Assembly (NCBI GenBank): GCA_963702595.1
Contig: CAVPDC010000013.1
Location: forward strand, 62,001 to 126,000
Direction of reading: 5' to 3'
DNA: 64,000 nt
Source: JALORV01 sp963702595
GTDB taxonomy: Bacteria > Pseudomonadota > Gammaproteobacteria > Burkholderiales > Burkholderiaceae_F
This document shows, piece by piece, positions 45,513-54,855 of the stretch. Each line of letters begins with the position of its first letter. Positions within the stretch are counted from its first letter, which is position 1. The notes below the pieces were generated by a model. The model had not been told where the DNA came from and did not search any database. It saw nothing but the letters and a program-made list of their open reading frames with translations. Made by a program: the position numbers and the translations under genes.

Positions 45513-46373
45513 ATGAGCGCACGCATCATCGACGGCAAGGCACTGGCGGCGCAGATACGCGCCAGCCTTGGCACGCGCATCGCCCGTGCCAAGGCTGCCG
45601 GGCAGGCACCGGGTCTTGCGGTCGTACTCGTCGGCGACGATCCGGCGTCGGCCGTCTATGTACGCAACAAGATCCAGGCCTGCCACGACAGCGGCATCCG
45701 GTCGTTCGCCGATCGCCTGCCAGCCGACACGACGGAGTCGACGCTGCTTGCACGTATCGCCGAGCTGAACGCTGATCCGGCCGTCCACGGCATCCTCGTG
45801 CAACTGCCTCTGCCCAAGCACCTGGACGCGCAGAAGGTCCTCGAATCAATCGCCTTCGACAAGGATGTCGATGGCTTGCATGCGATGAACGCGGGCCTCA
45901 CGCTAATGGGCGTGCCGCACTTCCGCTCCTGCACTCCCTACGGCGTGATGAAGATGCTCGAGCACACGGGCGTGGCTATCGAGGGCGCGAACGCGGTCGT
46001 GCTCGGTCGTTCGAACATGGTTGGCAAGCCGATGGCCATGCTGCTGCTGGCCGCCAATGCCACGGTCACGATCGCGCACAGCAAGACGCGTGACCTTGCG
46101 GCCGTCACGCGCAGCGCGGACATCGTGATAGCAGCGGTCGGACGGCGCAACCTCGTGACCGCGGACATGGTCAAGCCCGGGGCGGTGGTCATCGACGTCG
46201 GAACGAACCGGACGCCCGAGGGCAAGCTGGCTGGCGATGTCGACTTCAACGCGGTGCGTGAAGTTGCCGGCTGGATCTCTCCGGTGCCCGGAGGCGTCGG
46301 GCCGATGACGATCACGATGCTGCTGGTCAACACGGTCGAAGCCGCCGAGCGGCGCGCCGGCCTGCTCAAATGA
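45513..46373 (+). CDS. folD: Methylenetetrahydrofolate dehydrogenase / cyclohydrolase
   Basis: Bifunctional one-carbon enzyme (5,10-methylene- to 10-formyl-THF). 286 residues. Markers: GLAVVLVGDDPASAVYVRNK with the catalytic Tyr-Lys pair, HGILVQLPLPKHLDAQKVL, DVDGLHAMNAG, the NADP motif VVLGRSNMVGKPMA, and PGGVGPMTITMLL. It begins 49 bp after the response regulator. prlC overlaps its stop by 4 bp. Confidence 0.96.
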   Translation: MSARIIDGKALAAQIRASLGTRIARAKAAGQAPGLAVVLVGDDPASAVYVRNKIQACHDSGIRSFADRLPADTTESTLLARIAELNADPAVHGILVQLPLPKHLDAQKVLESIAFDKDVDGLHAMNAGLTLMGVPHFRSCTPYGVMKMLEHTGVAIEGANAVVLGRSNMVGKPMAMLLLAANATVTIAHSKTRDLAAVTRSADIVIAAVGRRNLVTADMVKPGAVVIDVGTNRTPEGKLAGDVDFNAVREVAGWISPVPGGVGPMTITMLLVNTVEAAERRAGLLK

Positions 46374-48451
46374 CGGACTTTCCCATGGCCAGCACGACGA
46401 CAAGCTCGCGTGAAACGTCTTCAGTGAACCCCCTGCTCGAGCTGTCAGGGCTGGTGCACTTCGGCAACGTTCGGCCGGAACACATCACGCCGGCCATCGA
46501 CGCACTGCTCGCGGCGGCGCGCACCGCGGTAGCGGCGGCGACGCAGACCACCGTTCCGGCGACGTGGCAGACCGTGGTCGAGCCGCTTGAAGAAGCGACC
46601 GACCGGCTGGGCCGTGCCTGGAGCGCAGTCGCCCACATGAACGCGGTGGTCGACACTCCCGAACTGCGCGCGCAGTACAACGCGAACCTGCCGCGGATCA
46701 CGGCGTTCTGGACCGAGCTGTCGCAGAACGAGGTGCTCTATTCCCGCTACAAGGCGCTCGCCGCGGCGCCGGAGGCCACGCGCTGGAACGCGGAACGCCG
46801 TACTCTGGTCGAGCATGAATTGCGTGACTTCCGGCTGGGTGGCGCCGAACTGGAGCCTGCGCTGAAACCGCGCTTCAAGGCGGTCCGGGAACGCCAGGAG
46901 GAGATCAGCACGCGCTTTGCCGAGAATGTGCTCGACGCCACCACTGCATTCGCGCTGCAACTCGCCGATCGCGCCGCGCTTGCCGGAGTGCCGGACGATG
47001 CCGTGCAGACGTACCGCGAGGCCGCGGAGGCGGAGGGACGCAGCGGCTACAAGATCACGCTGCAGTTTCCGAGTTATTCGGCGATCCTGGACTACGCCGA
47101 TGACCGCGCACTGCGCGAGAAGCTCTATCGCGCGTACGTCACGCGCGCCTCCGAACTGGGCAATCCGGACTGGAACAACGGTCCCTTGATGGTTGAACTG
47201 CTGCGACTGAGGAAGGAGCACGCGCAACTGCTGGGGTACAACAGCTTCGCCGAGGTCTCGCTGGTCCCGAAGATGGCTGCCACGCCGGCCGAAGTGCTGA
47301 ACTTCCTGCACGATCTCGGCAGGCGCGCCAAGCCCTTTGCCGAGCGCGACATCGCAGAGCTGCGCGAGTTTGCAGCCGAGCGGCTCGGACTTGTGGAGAT
47401 CAATCCGTGGGACTTCAACTATGCAAGCGAGAAGCTGCGTGAAGCGCGCTACGCGTATTCCGACCTCGAGCTGAAGCGCTACTTCACGGAGCCGCGCGTG
47501 CTGGCGGGCCTGTTCAAGGTGATCGAAACCCTGTTCGGCGTGGCGATACGCGAGGAGCCGGCACCGACCTGGCACCCGGACGTGCGCTTCTTCCGGATCG
47601 AGACCACGCGCGGCGAACTCGTCGGCCAGTTCTACCTCGACCTGTACGCGCGCGACCACAAGCAGGGAGGAGCCTGGCAGGGCGATGCGCGCAGCCGTCG
47701 CGGTCGACGTGCGGGGCTGGTAACGCCCGTGTCGTACCTGACCTGCAATTTCTCCCGCCCGGTCGGGGGCAAGCCGGCCACTTTCAAGCACGACGAGGTG
47801 CTGACGCTGTTCCACGAATTCGGCCACGGGCTGCACCACATGCTGACCCGCGTCAGCGAGCCGGCGGTGGCGGGCATCCGAGGTGTCGAGTGGGACGCCG
47901 TCGAGCTTCCGAGCCAGTTCTTGGAGAACTTCGCCTGGGAGTGGGAGGTACTGCAGCTGCTGACGGAGCACGTGGACACCGGCGAGCCGCTGCCCCGGGC
48001 ACTTTTCGAGAAGATGATCGCCGCACGCAATTTCCAGAGCGGGTTTTATACCGTCCGCCAGCTCGAGTTCGCGCTGTTCGACATGCTGCTGCACGCCCAG
48101 CCTGCACCCGCCAGTGACGACGAGATCCTGCAGTGCATGGCCGAGGTTCGGCGCGAGATCGGCGTCCTCGTTCCACCGGAATACAACCGGTTTCCGCACT
48201 CTTTCTCGCACATCTTCGCGGGCGGTTACGCGGCAGGCTATTACAGCTACAAATGGGCCGAGGTGCTGTCGGCCGACGCGTACGCGGCTTTCGAAGAGGA
48301 AGGCGTGCTGAACCCGGCGACGGGCCAGCGGTTCCGCGACGAAATCCTCGCAGTAGGCGGCAGCCGGCCGGCGATGGATTCCTTCGTGGCCTTCCGCGGC
48401 CGCAAACCGACGATCGACGCGTTGCTGAGGCATCACGGCATGGTCAACTAG
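46370..48451 (+). CDS. prlC: Oligopeptidase A (M3 family metallopeptidase)
   Basis: Cytosolic zinc oligopeptidase that degrades short peptides. 693 residues, usual length about 680. The zinc site is LFHEFGHGLHHML near residue 482, with the third ligand region GVEWDAVELPSQFLENFAWE. C-terminal substrate loop: SHIFAGGYAAGYYSYKWAEV. The ATG at 46370 overlaps the folD stop (ATGA); a second ATG at 46385 is possible. The 7-bp gap to the next gene suggests one transcript through the DUF4124 genes. Confidence 0.95.
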   Translation: MTDFPMASTTTSSRETSSVNPLLELSGLVHFGNVRPEHITPAIDALLAAARTAVAAATQTTVPATWQTVVEPLEEATDRLGRAWSAVAHMNAVVDTPELRAQYNANLPRITAFWTELSQNEVLYSRYKALAAAPEATRWNAERRTLVEHELRDFRLGGAELEPALKPRFKAVRERQEEISTRFAENVLDATTAFALQLADRAALAGVPDDAVQTYREAAEAEGRSGYKITLQFPSYSAILDYADDRALREKLYRAYVTRASELGNPDWNNGPLMVELLRLRKEHAQLLGYNSFAEVSLVPKMAATPAEVLNFLHDLGRRAKPFAERDIAELREFAAERLGLVEINPWDFNYASEKLREARYAYSDLELKRYFTEPRVLAGLFKVIETLFGVAIREEPAPTWHPDVRFFRIETTRGELVGQFYLDLYARDHKQGGAWQGDARSRRGRRAGLVTPVSYLTCNFSRPVGGKPATFKHDEVLTLFHEFGHGLHHMLTRVSEPAVAGIRGVEWDAVELPSQFLENFAWEWEVLQLLTEHVDTGEPLPRALFEKMIAARNFQSGFYTVRQLEFALFDMLLHAQPAPASDDEILQCMAEVRREIGVLVPPEYNRFPHSFSHIFAGGYAAGYYSYKWAEVLSADAYAAFEEEGVLNPATGQRFRDEILAVGGSRPAMDSFVAFRGRKPTIDALLRHHGMVN

Positions 48452-48458
48452 GAGAACC

Positions 48459-49019
48459 ATGAAACGCTGGTGGGTGGTTGCGATGGCCCTGCTCTCAATT
48501 GGCGGCGCGGCCGACGCGCAATACCGCTGGCGCGATGCAACCGGTCAGGTCAACTACGGCGACTTTCCGCCCGGCGATGCGCGCGACCTGAAATCGGTCG
48601 GAGCGCGGGCTCCCGTCGAAACCGCAGACGCCAACCTGTCGCTACCCTTCGAACTGCGTCGTGCGACGGCGCAGTACCCGGTCGTCCTATATTCCAGCGC
48701 GGGCTGCCCCCCATGCGACGGCGGGCGCGCCTTCCTGCGGCAGCGAGGCGTGCCGTTTTCCGAGCGCGTCGTTGAGACGCCAGCGGATAACGCCGAGCTC
48801 AAGCGCATCTCCGGCATCGGAATGGTCCCGGTTATGACGGTTGGGAAAGACACCCTGGCCGGTTTCGATAACGGTGACTGGTCGCGCGCGCTTGATGCGG
48901 CGGGATACCCCGCAGTGTCCAGACTGCCCGCCGGCTATGCAGGCGAACCACCGCGAGCCCTGATCTCCCGCGTGAGCGGACCTGCCAATCGCGTCGCACC
49001 CAACGGCGAAGTCCGCTGA
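48459..49019 (+). CDS. Exported DUF4124-glutaredoxin fusion protein, copy 1
   Basis: 186 residues: signal peptide (MKRWWVVAMALLSIGGAADA), a DUF4124 module (QYRWRDATGQVNYGDFPP), then a glutaredoxin-like domain with YPVVLYSSAGCPPCDGGRAF and the cis-Pro region GIGMVPVMTVG. The CPPC active site in a protein bound for the periplasm suggests disulfide exchange in the envelope. The second copy follows 27 bp later, with about 45% visible identity around the motifs. RBS AGGAG lies just upstream of the ATG. Confidence 0.85.
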   Translation: MKRWWVVAMALLSIGGAADAQYRWRDATGQVNYGDFPPGDARDLKSVGARAPVETADANLSLPFELRRATAQYPVVLYSSAGCPPCDGGRAFLRQRGVPFSERVVETPADNAELKRISGIGMVPVMTVGKDTLAGFDNGDWSRALDAAGYPAVSRLPAGYAGEPPRALISRVSGPANRVAPNGEVR

Positions 49020-49046
49020 CCGTTTTCAACCGAGAGCACTGCCACC

Positions 49047-49616
49047 ATGATCCTCTCCACACTGTGCGCGACCGCCTTTGCGGTTGTCATGCAGGCGCAA
49101 GTCGCAGCAAGCGAGGCACCCACCACCAGCTCGCCCAAGGTGCTCTTTCGTTGGACCGACTACCGTGGCCAAATCAACTACGGCGACAGACCGCCCCCGG
49201 ATGCGCAGAATCTGTTGCGGATCGATCTACTGACGATCGGCGAGCAAACTCAATCGCTGTTGCCCTATCAGGTTCGCCGAGCCGCCTCTAACTTTCCAGT
49301 AATGTTGTTTACGTCGAAGAGCTGCCCTCCCTGCAACACTGCTCGCACCTTCCTCAACAAGCGCGGCATTCCCTTTGCCGAACGAACCGTCGAGTCGAAC
49401 GAGGATGGCGAGGAGTTCAAACGCGTTACCAATGCCGAGGGAGTTCCGGTTATGCTGCTCGGAACCAAGCCGGTAGTCGCTTTTGACCTCGATGACTGGA
49501 ACAACGCGCTCGACGCCACCGGGTACCCCGGCTCGTCGATGCTGCCGCGCAACTTCAAACAGGAACCGCCCCGGCCGCTGACCGCCAAGGCTACCCCGCC
49601 GCCCGCGGCACAATAG
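49047..49616 (+). CDS. Exported DUF4124-glutaredoxin fusion protein, copy 2
   Basis: 189 residues with the same plan as its neighbour: signal-like N-terminus (MILSTLCATAFAVVMQAQVA), DUF4124 module (LFRWTDYRGQINYGDRPPPD), glutaredoxin domain (FPVMLFTSKSCPPCNTARTF) with GVPVMLLG as the cis-Pro region. A tandem duplicate; the C-terminal tails differ (copy 2 ends in a Pro-rich stretch). The exonuclease gene begins 4 bp after its stop. Confidence 0.85.
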   Translation: MILSTLCATAFAVVMQAQVAASEAPTTSSPKVLFRWTDYRGQINYGDRPPPDAQNLLRIDLLTIGEQTQSLLPYQVRRAASNFPVMLFTSKSCPPCNTARTFLNKRGIPFAERTVESNEDGEEFKRVTNAEGVPVMLLGTKPVVAFDLDDWNNALDATGYPGSSMLPRNFKQEPPRPLTAKATPPPAAQ

Positions 49617-49620
49617 CGGG

Positions 49621-50412
49621 ATGTCTGCCGCACTCACGCTCGCGACCTGGAACGTCAACTCGCTCAAGGTCAGACTACCGCACCTGCTCGACTGGCTTAC
49701 GACGCACCGCGTCGACATCGTCTGCCTGCAGGAAACCAAGCTCGTCGATGAAAACTTTCCGGTGGCTGCGCTGGCCAAGGCCGGCTACGCCGCTGCGTTC
49801 GCCGGACAGAAGACCTACAACGGTGTCGCGCTGCTGACGCGGCGGGCAACCACACCGGAGGCCAGCGACGTTGTAGTGGCTCTGCCCGGGTTGGAGGATC
49901 CGCAGAAGCGCCTGATCGGCGCAATGGTCGGCGACATCCGCGTGGTCTGCGCCTACTTTCCGAACGGCCAGAGCGTCGGCAGCGAAAAGTATGACTACAA
50001 GTTGCGCTGGATCGCGGCATTGAACGCATGGCTGCGAGCCGAACTGGTTCGGCACCCGCTCCTCGCCCTGGCCGGCGACTACAACATCGCGCCCGAAGAT
50101 CGCGACGTGCACGACCCGAAGGCCTGGGCGGGCCAGATCCTCTTTTCGGAGTTGGAGAGACAGGCGTTCCGCGACCTGATCGCGCTTGGGTTCGTCGACA
50201 GCTTTCGCCTGTTCGAGCAACCCGAGCGCAGCTACACATGGTGGGATTACCGCATGCAGGCCTTCCGCCGCAAAATGGGACTGCGTATCGACCACGTGCT
50301 GTTGTCGACAGCGCTGGCGCCGCGCTGCACGGCGTGCTCGATCGACGTTGAGCCGCGTCGGCGCGAGCAGCCGAGCGATCACGCGCCTGTCATCGCGACG
50401 CTGATTGTCTGA
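49621..50412 (+). CDS. xthA: Exodeoxyribonuclease III
   Basis: AP endonuclease and 3'-5' exonuclease for base-excision repair. 263 residues. Catalytic elements: LATWNVNSLKVRLPHLLDWL, CLQETKLVDENFP (metal-binding Glu), GDYNIAPEDRDVHDP (Asp/Asn), YTWWDYRMQAFRRKMGLRID, and the final RREQPSDHAPVIATL (Asp-His pair). ATG 49621 starts MSAALTLATWN. It converges with the ICMT-like gene across 6 bp. Confidence 0.95.
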   Translation: MSAALTLATWNVNSLKVRLPHLLDWLTTHRVDIVCLQETKLVDENFPVAALAKAGYAAAFAGQKTYNGVALLTRRATTPEASDVVVALPGLEDPQKRLIGAMVGDIRVVCAYFPNGQSVGSEKYDYKLRWIAALNAWLRAELVRHPLLALAGDYNIAPEDRDVHDPKAWAGQILFSELERQAFRDLIALGFVDSFRLFEQPERSYTWWDYRMQAFRRKMGLRIDHVLLSTALAPRCTACSIDVEPRRREQPSDHAPVIATLIV

Positions 50413-50418
50413 CCGACT

Positions 50419-51030
50419 CTAGGGCAGCAGCGCCACGCTGCCGATGACGCCTGCGGTGCGCAGCAGGACCAGGACCTGGATCACGACCGGCAGGCCGATG
50501 AACCAGATCACGCCACCCAGCGAGCGACGCAGGGTGCGCGGCTGCACGGTGTAGGACTCCGGTTCCTCGAACAGTCGGCGCGCAGGAAAGAACCGCGGCA
50601 CGCGCCGGCAATACTCGGTGTACGCGTCGCCAAACTTGCCGCGCAGGAATTCCTCCTCGCCCGCGATCACGGCCGGGTAGACCAGCGCGAAGAACGCCAC
50701 CAGGAAGAGCGTCAGCGTGGCTGTTTCGGTCGCCAGCCCGATGCCGATCAGGCCGACGAAGGAAAAGAAGTACAACGGGTTCCGGCTAACCGAATACGGC
50801 CCCTGCGTCACCAGCTCGGAGCTTTTGTAGCCGCTCGAATACACGAGGCACCAGATGCGCCCGACCATGCCGACGGCGGCAAGAACGATCCCCGCCAGGA
50901 ACATGACTCGGCCGACCCATGTGCCCTGCCAGACGCTGCCAGTGGCCACCAGCGCCGCGACGAAGGCAAATCCGAAGACGCGCGAAACCTTGATCCGGTG
51001 CTGCGAAAACAACCTCGACAGGGGCGACAT
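50419..51030 (-). CDS. Isoprenylcysteine carboxyl methyltransferase-like membrane protein
   Basis: 203 residues with four or five membrane helices and the ICMT/PEMT signature: GPYSVSRNPLYFFSFVGLIG followed by AGEEEFLRGKFGDAYTEYCRRVPRFFP. In bacteria such proteins methylate lipids or other small molecules; protein prenylation is not expected. The ATG at 51030 is preferred to a TTG three codons earlier. Confidence 0.82.
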   Translation of the reverse strand: MSPLSRLFSQHRIKVSRVFGFAFVAALVATGSVWQGTWVGRVMFLAGIVLAAVGMVGRIWCLVYSSGYKSSELVTQGPYSVSRNPLYFFSFVGLIGIGLATETATLTLFLVAFFALVYPAVIAGEEEFLRGKFGDAYTEYCRRVPRFFPARRLFEEPESYTVQPRTLRRSLGGVIWFIGLPVVIQVLVLLRTAGVIGSVALLP

Positions 51031-51099
51031 GCGGTCCAACGCCTGGGCAAAAGCGCGATTATCGCGCGCCCGGACGGTTCGGCCCGCGGTACCGGAATT

Positions 51100-51694
51100 T
51101 CACTTCTCGCGGCTCGTCGGGGATTCGTCGGGAGTCGCCTCGAGTTCACGCCGCCTGCGGTACGGCTGCACGACCTGCGTTTCGACCCAGCGCGCAAATA
51201 GCGACGACTGTCCGGTCAGTCCTGCGGTCGAGCCAGGCCGCCAGCCCTTTTTCGGAGAAGCTCAGCAGGTCTGAGCCCGGCGCGTGACGCAGGCCGTCAC
51301 GTCCCACGATGTGCCGGACACGTTCCGCGTTGCGCGCCGGACGCGGAGTGTTGAGCGCTTCGAACACATCCGCCGCCGCGAACCAGACGTCGTCGCCGTC
51401 GAACAGGATCCGGATCTGACGGCCGTCGAATTCGTAGTACTGGCCGCTCCACTCCCGCCAGCCCGAGTGTCCCAGCCACCGCATGATGGTGCGCGCGAGG
51501 CGGTACAGCGCCCAGAGCGCCCAGACTCCCCAGAAGGGCGCCGCGAGCACCGCACCGATTCCGGCCGCGCCGCCACGAAGGTCGCCGAGCAGGAGCGCGC
51601 CGCCGACCGCGAGCCAGGCGAACCAGAGGACCCAGCCCCAGCGGACGACGCGCTCGTCGGGATCCTGGCTTAGGAAGGAAAGCTTGCGGTCCAC
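51100..51694 (-). CDS. Small two-helix membrane protein with a soluble C-terminus, probably frameshifted
   Basis: Two hydrophobic helices (WVLWFAWLAVGGALLLGDL and VLAAPFWGVWALWALYRLA), then WREWSGQYYEFDGRQIRIL, then DDVWFAAADVFEALNTP. As it stands the frame ends at 51146 (182 residues) with an atypical tail. A frame one base over encodes SLFARWVETQVVQPYRRRRE and runs to a stop at 51100, which looks more like a real end. Removing one base between about 51215 and 51262 would give about 197 residues. The VWFAAADVFEAL part weakly recalls Bro-N/KilA-type domains, but I do not claim the family. Function unknown. Confidence 0.6.
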
Positions 51695-51751
51695 CGCGCG
51701 AGGTTAGCGCAGCGGACCGCCGCCGACATTGCGACTTCGCGCGCCCGCGCC

Positions 51752-54700
51752 TCAGGCCTTGTCGGCCGGCTGGTGCGCGAGCACGGTGGCGCCGCGGCGT
51801 CCACGCTTCAGGCGGCGCTCGAACGCATCGATGTAGGTGTAGATCACCGGCACCACGACCAGCGTCAGCAGGGTCGAAGTGATCACGCCGCCGATGATGG
51901 CGCGGCCCATCGGCGCCTGCTGCTCTGCGCCCTCGCCCAGCCCGATCGCCAGAGGAAGCATGCCGAAGATCATCGCGGCCGTTGTCATCAGGATCGGCCG
52001 CAGCCGCACCTGCCCCGCCGCGAGCAGCGCCGCATTGCGGTCAAGGCCTTCGCGCTGCCCGCGGTTGGCGAAGTCCACCAGCAGGATCGCATTCTTCGTC
52101 ACCAGGCCCATCAGGAACACGATGCCGATCATCGAGAAAATATTGAGCGTCGTCTTCGTGATCAGCAGCGCAAGCATGACGCCGACGATCGACAGCGGCA
52201 GCGAGGCCATGATCGCAATCGGCAGGAAGAAACTGCCAAACTGCGAGGCCAGCACCAGGTAGATGAAGATGACCGCCAGCAGCAATGCGCCGATGATCGC
52301 CTTATTGATCTCCTGCTGTTCGCGGATCTGCCCACCGACGTCGAAGCGCAGGCCGGGCGGCAGTTCGTAGGTCTTGACGAGGGCCTGCACCTCCTGTCCC
52401 GCATCACCAGCCGGCCGCCCCTGCACGTTGGCAAACAGCGCCACGCGCCGCTGCAGGTCCTGGCGACGGATGTTCTCCGGGTTGAAGGTGCGCTCCAGCG
52501 TCGCGATCGAGCGCAGGGGAATCACCTCCGGCGCGCCGTCTGCCAGCGATCGGCCGGTCGCGATGTTAAGGTTTGCGATGTCGTCGACGATCGTACGGTT
52601 CGCCTGCGGCAGCTGCGTGATCACCTCGTAGTTCTGGCCGTCCGGTGCCAGCCAGTAGCCGGAGTTCTCGCCGCCCACCATCGCGCGCAATGTCGTGCCG
52701 AGCTGCGCATGGGTGATGCCGTATTCGGCCGCGAGTTCGGGCTTGAGTCGCACCGATAGCGCCGGCGTGCCCTCTTTCACCGAGATCTCGACGTCCGTCA
52801 CGCCGCGGATCTGCTGCACCTTGCCCTTGAGATCCGAGATGACGCGATTCATCTCGCCATCGTTGTTGCCAAGCAGGGCGACGTAGATCGGCGTGTTCCA
52901 GCCCACCTTGAGGTCGACCCCGGGGATGCTCGCCACGCGCTTGCGTATGGCCTGTTCGAGCTGCTGCTGCGAGAGTTTGCGCGCGTTGCGAGGCACCAGC
53001 TTGAGGTTCAGGTTCGCCATGTTGCGGGTTCCGTCGGTGCCGATGCCGGTGTCGACGGCATCGATCTCCTTGAACTCGCGCAGTGCGTCCTCGACCCGCT
53101 TGACGCGCTCGTTGGCGTACTCGAGGCTGGAGCCGACCGGCATGGTCAGGCGCACCGACGTGTAGCTCTGGTCGGCCTCCGGCATCATTTCGGTGCCTAC
53201 CATCCCGGCAATCGGGATACTTATCAGGAAGCTCGCCGTGGCGATCGCCAGCGTGCTCTTCCGATGAGCCGAGCGCCCAGCGCAGCAGCCGGTCGTAGAC
53301 GCCATGGACCTTGTCCATGCCGCGCTCGAAGGCACGCAGGATCGGCCCCACGACGGGCAGGCCACGCGCACCCTCCGGTGGGTCGCGCCAGACGGCCGAG
53401 AGCATCGGGTCGAGCGTGAAGCTGACGAACAGCGACAACAGCACGGCGGCCGCCACCGTGATGCCGAACGGGTAGAAGAACTTGCCGACGATGCCGCCCA
53501 TGAACGCGATCGGCACGAAAACCGCGACGATCGAAAGCGTCGTGGCGAGCACCGCCAGGCCGATCTCGTCGGTTCCCTCGCGCGCAGCGGTGTAATGGTC
53601 CTTGCCCATGTGGATGTGGCGCACGATGTTCTCGCGCACCACGATGGCATCGTCGATCAGCAGTCCGATGCATAGCGACAGCGCCATCAGCGTCATGTAG
53701 TTCAGCGTGAAGCCGAGCGCATAGATGACGATGAAAGTCGCGATGACCGAGATCGGCAGCGTCAGCCCGGTGATGACGGTGCTGCGCCAGGAACCCAGGA
53801 ACAGGAACACGATGACGACCGTCAGCAGGGCGCCCTCGACGATCGTCGTCTTGACGTTGTCCACCGACTGCTCGACGAAGTCGGCCATCGCCCACATGAA
53901 CTTCAACTCCATCCCAGGCGGAAGCTGCTTGCGGATACTCTCGGCCGCGTACTTCAGCTCGCGGCCGACCTCGACGATGTTGGCGTCCTGTGCCTTGAAG
54001 ACCGATATGCCGATGGCGGGCTGGCCGTTGACGCGCGACAGCGATTGCCGCTCGCGCTCGGCGTCGACTACCGTCGCGACCTGCGATAGCAGGATCGGGA
54101 CGCCATTTTTGCGCGCGACGATGATCCGTTCGAACTGTTCCGGCGAGCGTCAGTCGCCCGTCGACGCGGATGATCGACTCCGACGTGTCGTTGTGGATGG
54201 TCCCGACCGGCACGGAGATGTTCGCCGTGCGCAGCGCCTGCACCACGGTGTCGACGGAAAGGCCGAACGCCGTGAGCTTCGCCGGATCGACCCGCACCTG
54301 AATCTGCCGCGTGGTGTTCCCGCCGAGGTCGACGCGACCGACACCCTTGACCCGCTCGAATCCCTTCTGCACGACCTGTTCGGCCAGCAGCGTCAGCTCG
54401 CGCGGCGTCTTGCCGTTGCCCATCAGGGCGAACGATGCGACCGGTTGGTCATTCTCGCCCCCGGCACGCTGGACCACCGGATCCTTTGCGTCGCGCGGGA
54501 ACGTTGCGCGGATCTGTGCCAGCTTGTCGCGCACTTCCTGCATCGCGCGGTCCATGTCGACTTCGTAGCGGAACTCAACCCACGTCAGCGAGCGGCCCTC
54601 GTCGGAGCGCGACAGGATGCGCTTGACGCCGGCGACGGTATTGACCGCGCTTTCAATGGGCTTGGCGAGGTCGTTCTCGACCTGCTCCGGCGAGGCGCCG

Positions 54701-54855
54701 GGATAGTTGACCCAGATCTGCACGCCGGGCGGGCTGACATCGGGCATCGGCTCCACGCCCAGCCGGGCATAGGAGAACAACCCCAGTACCGTGAGGCCAA
54801 CCATCACCATGGTCGCGAAGACCGGGTGGGTGATGGATACACGCGTCATCCACAT
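51752..54855 (-). CDS. RND (HAE1) efflux transporter, two frameshifts
   Basis: Inner-membrane proton-driven pump of an AcrB/MexB-type tripartite system. Removing one base near 54147 and one near 53267 gives 1033 residues, the normal length. In order: MWMTRVSITHPVFATMVMVG (TM1), NYPGASPEQVENDLAKP, a porter domain, GFTLNYMTLMALSLCIGLLI, DDAIVVRENI (the TM4 Asp pair), then after the second break VKEGTPALSVRLKP, and MIGIVFLMGLVTKNAILLVDFAN near the end. GGAGGGAC precedes the ATG, which overlaps the adaptor stop by 1 bp (TGATG). No outer-membrane channel gene is nearby. The breaks may be sequencing errors. Confidence 0.88.

Noticed and set aside
46445..48460. A 671-codon open frame on the minus strand opposite prlC
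   Set aside because: Antisense shadow of the M3 peptidase gene, caused by high GC at third positions.
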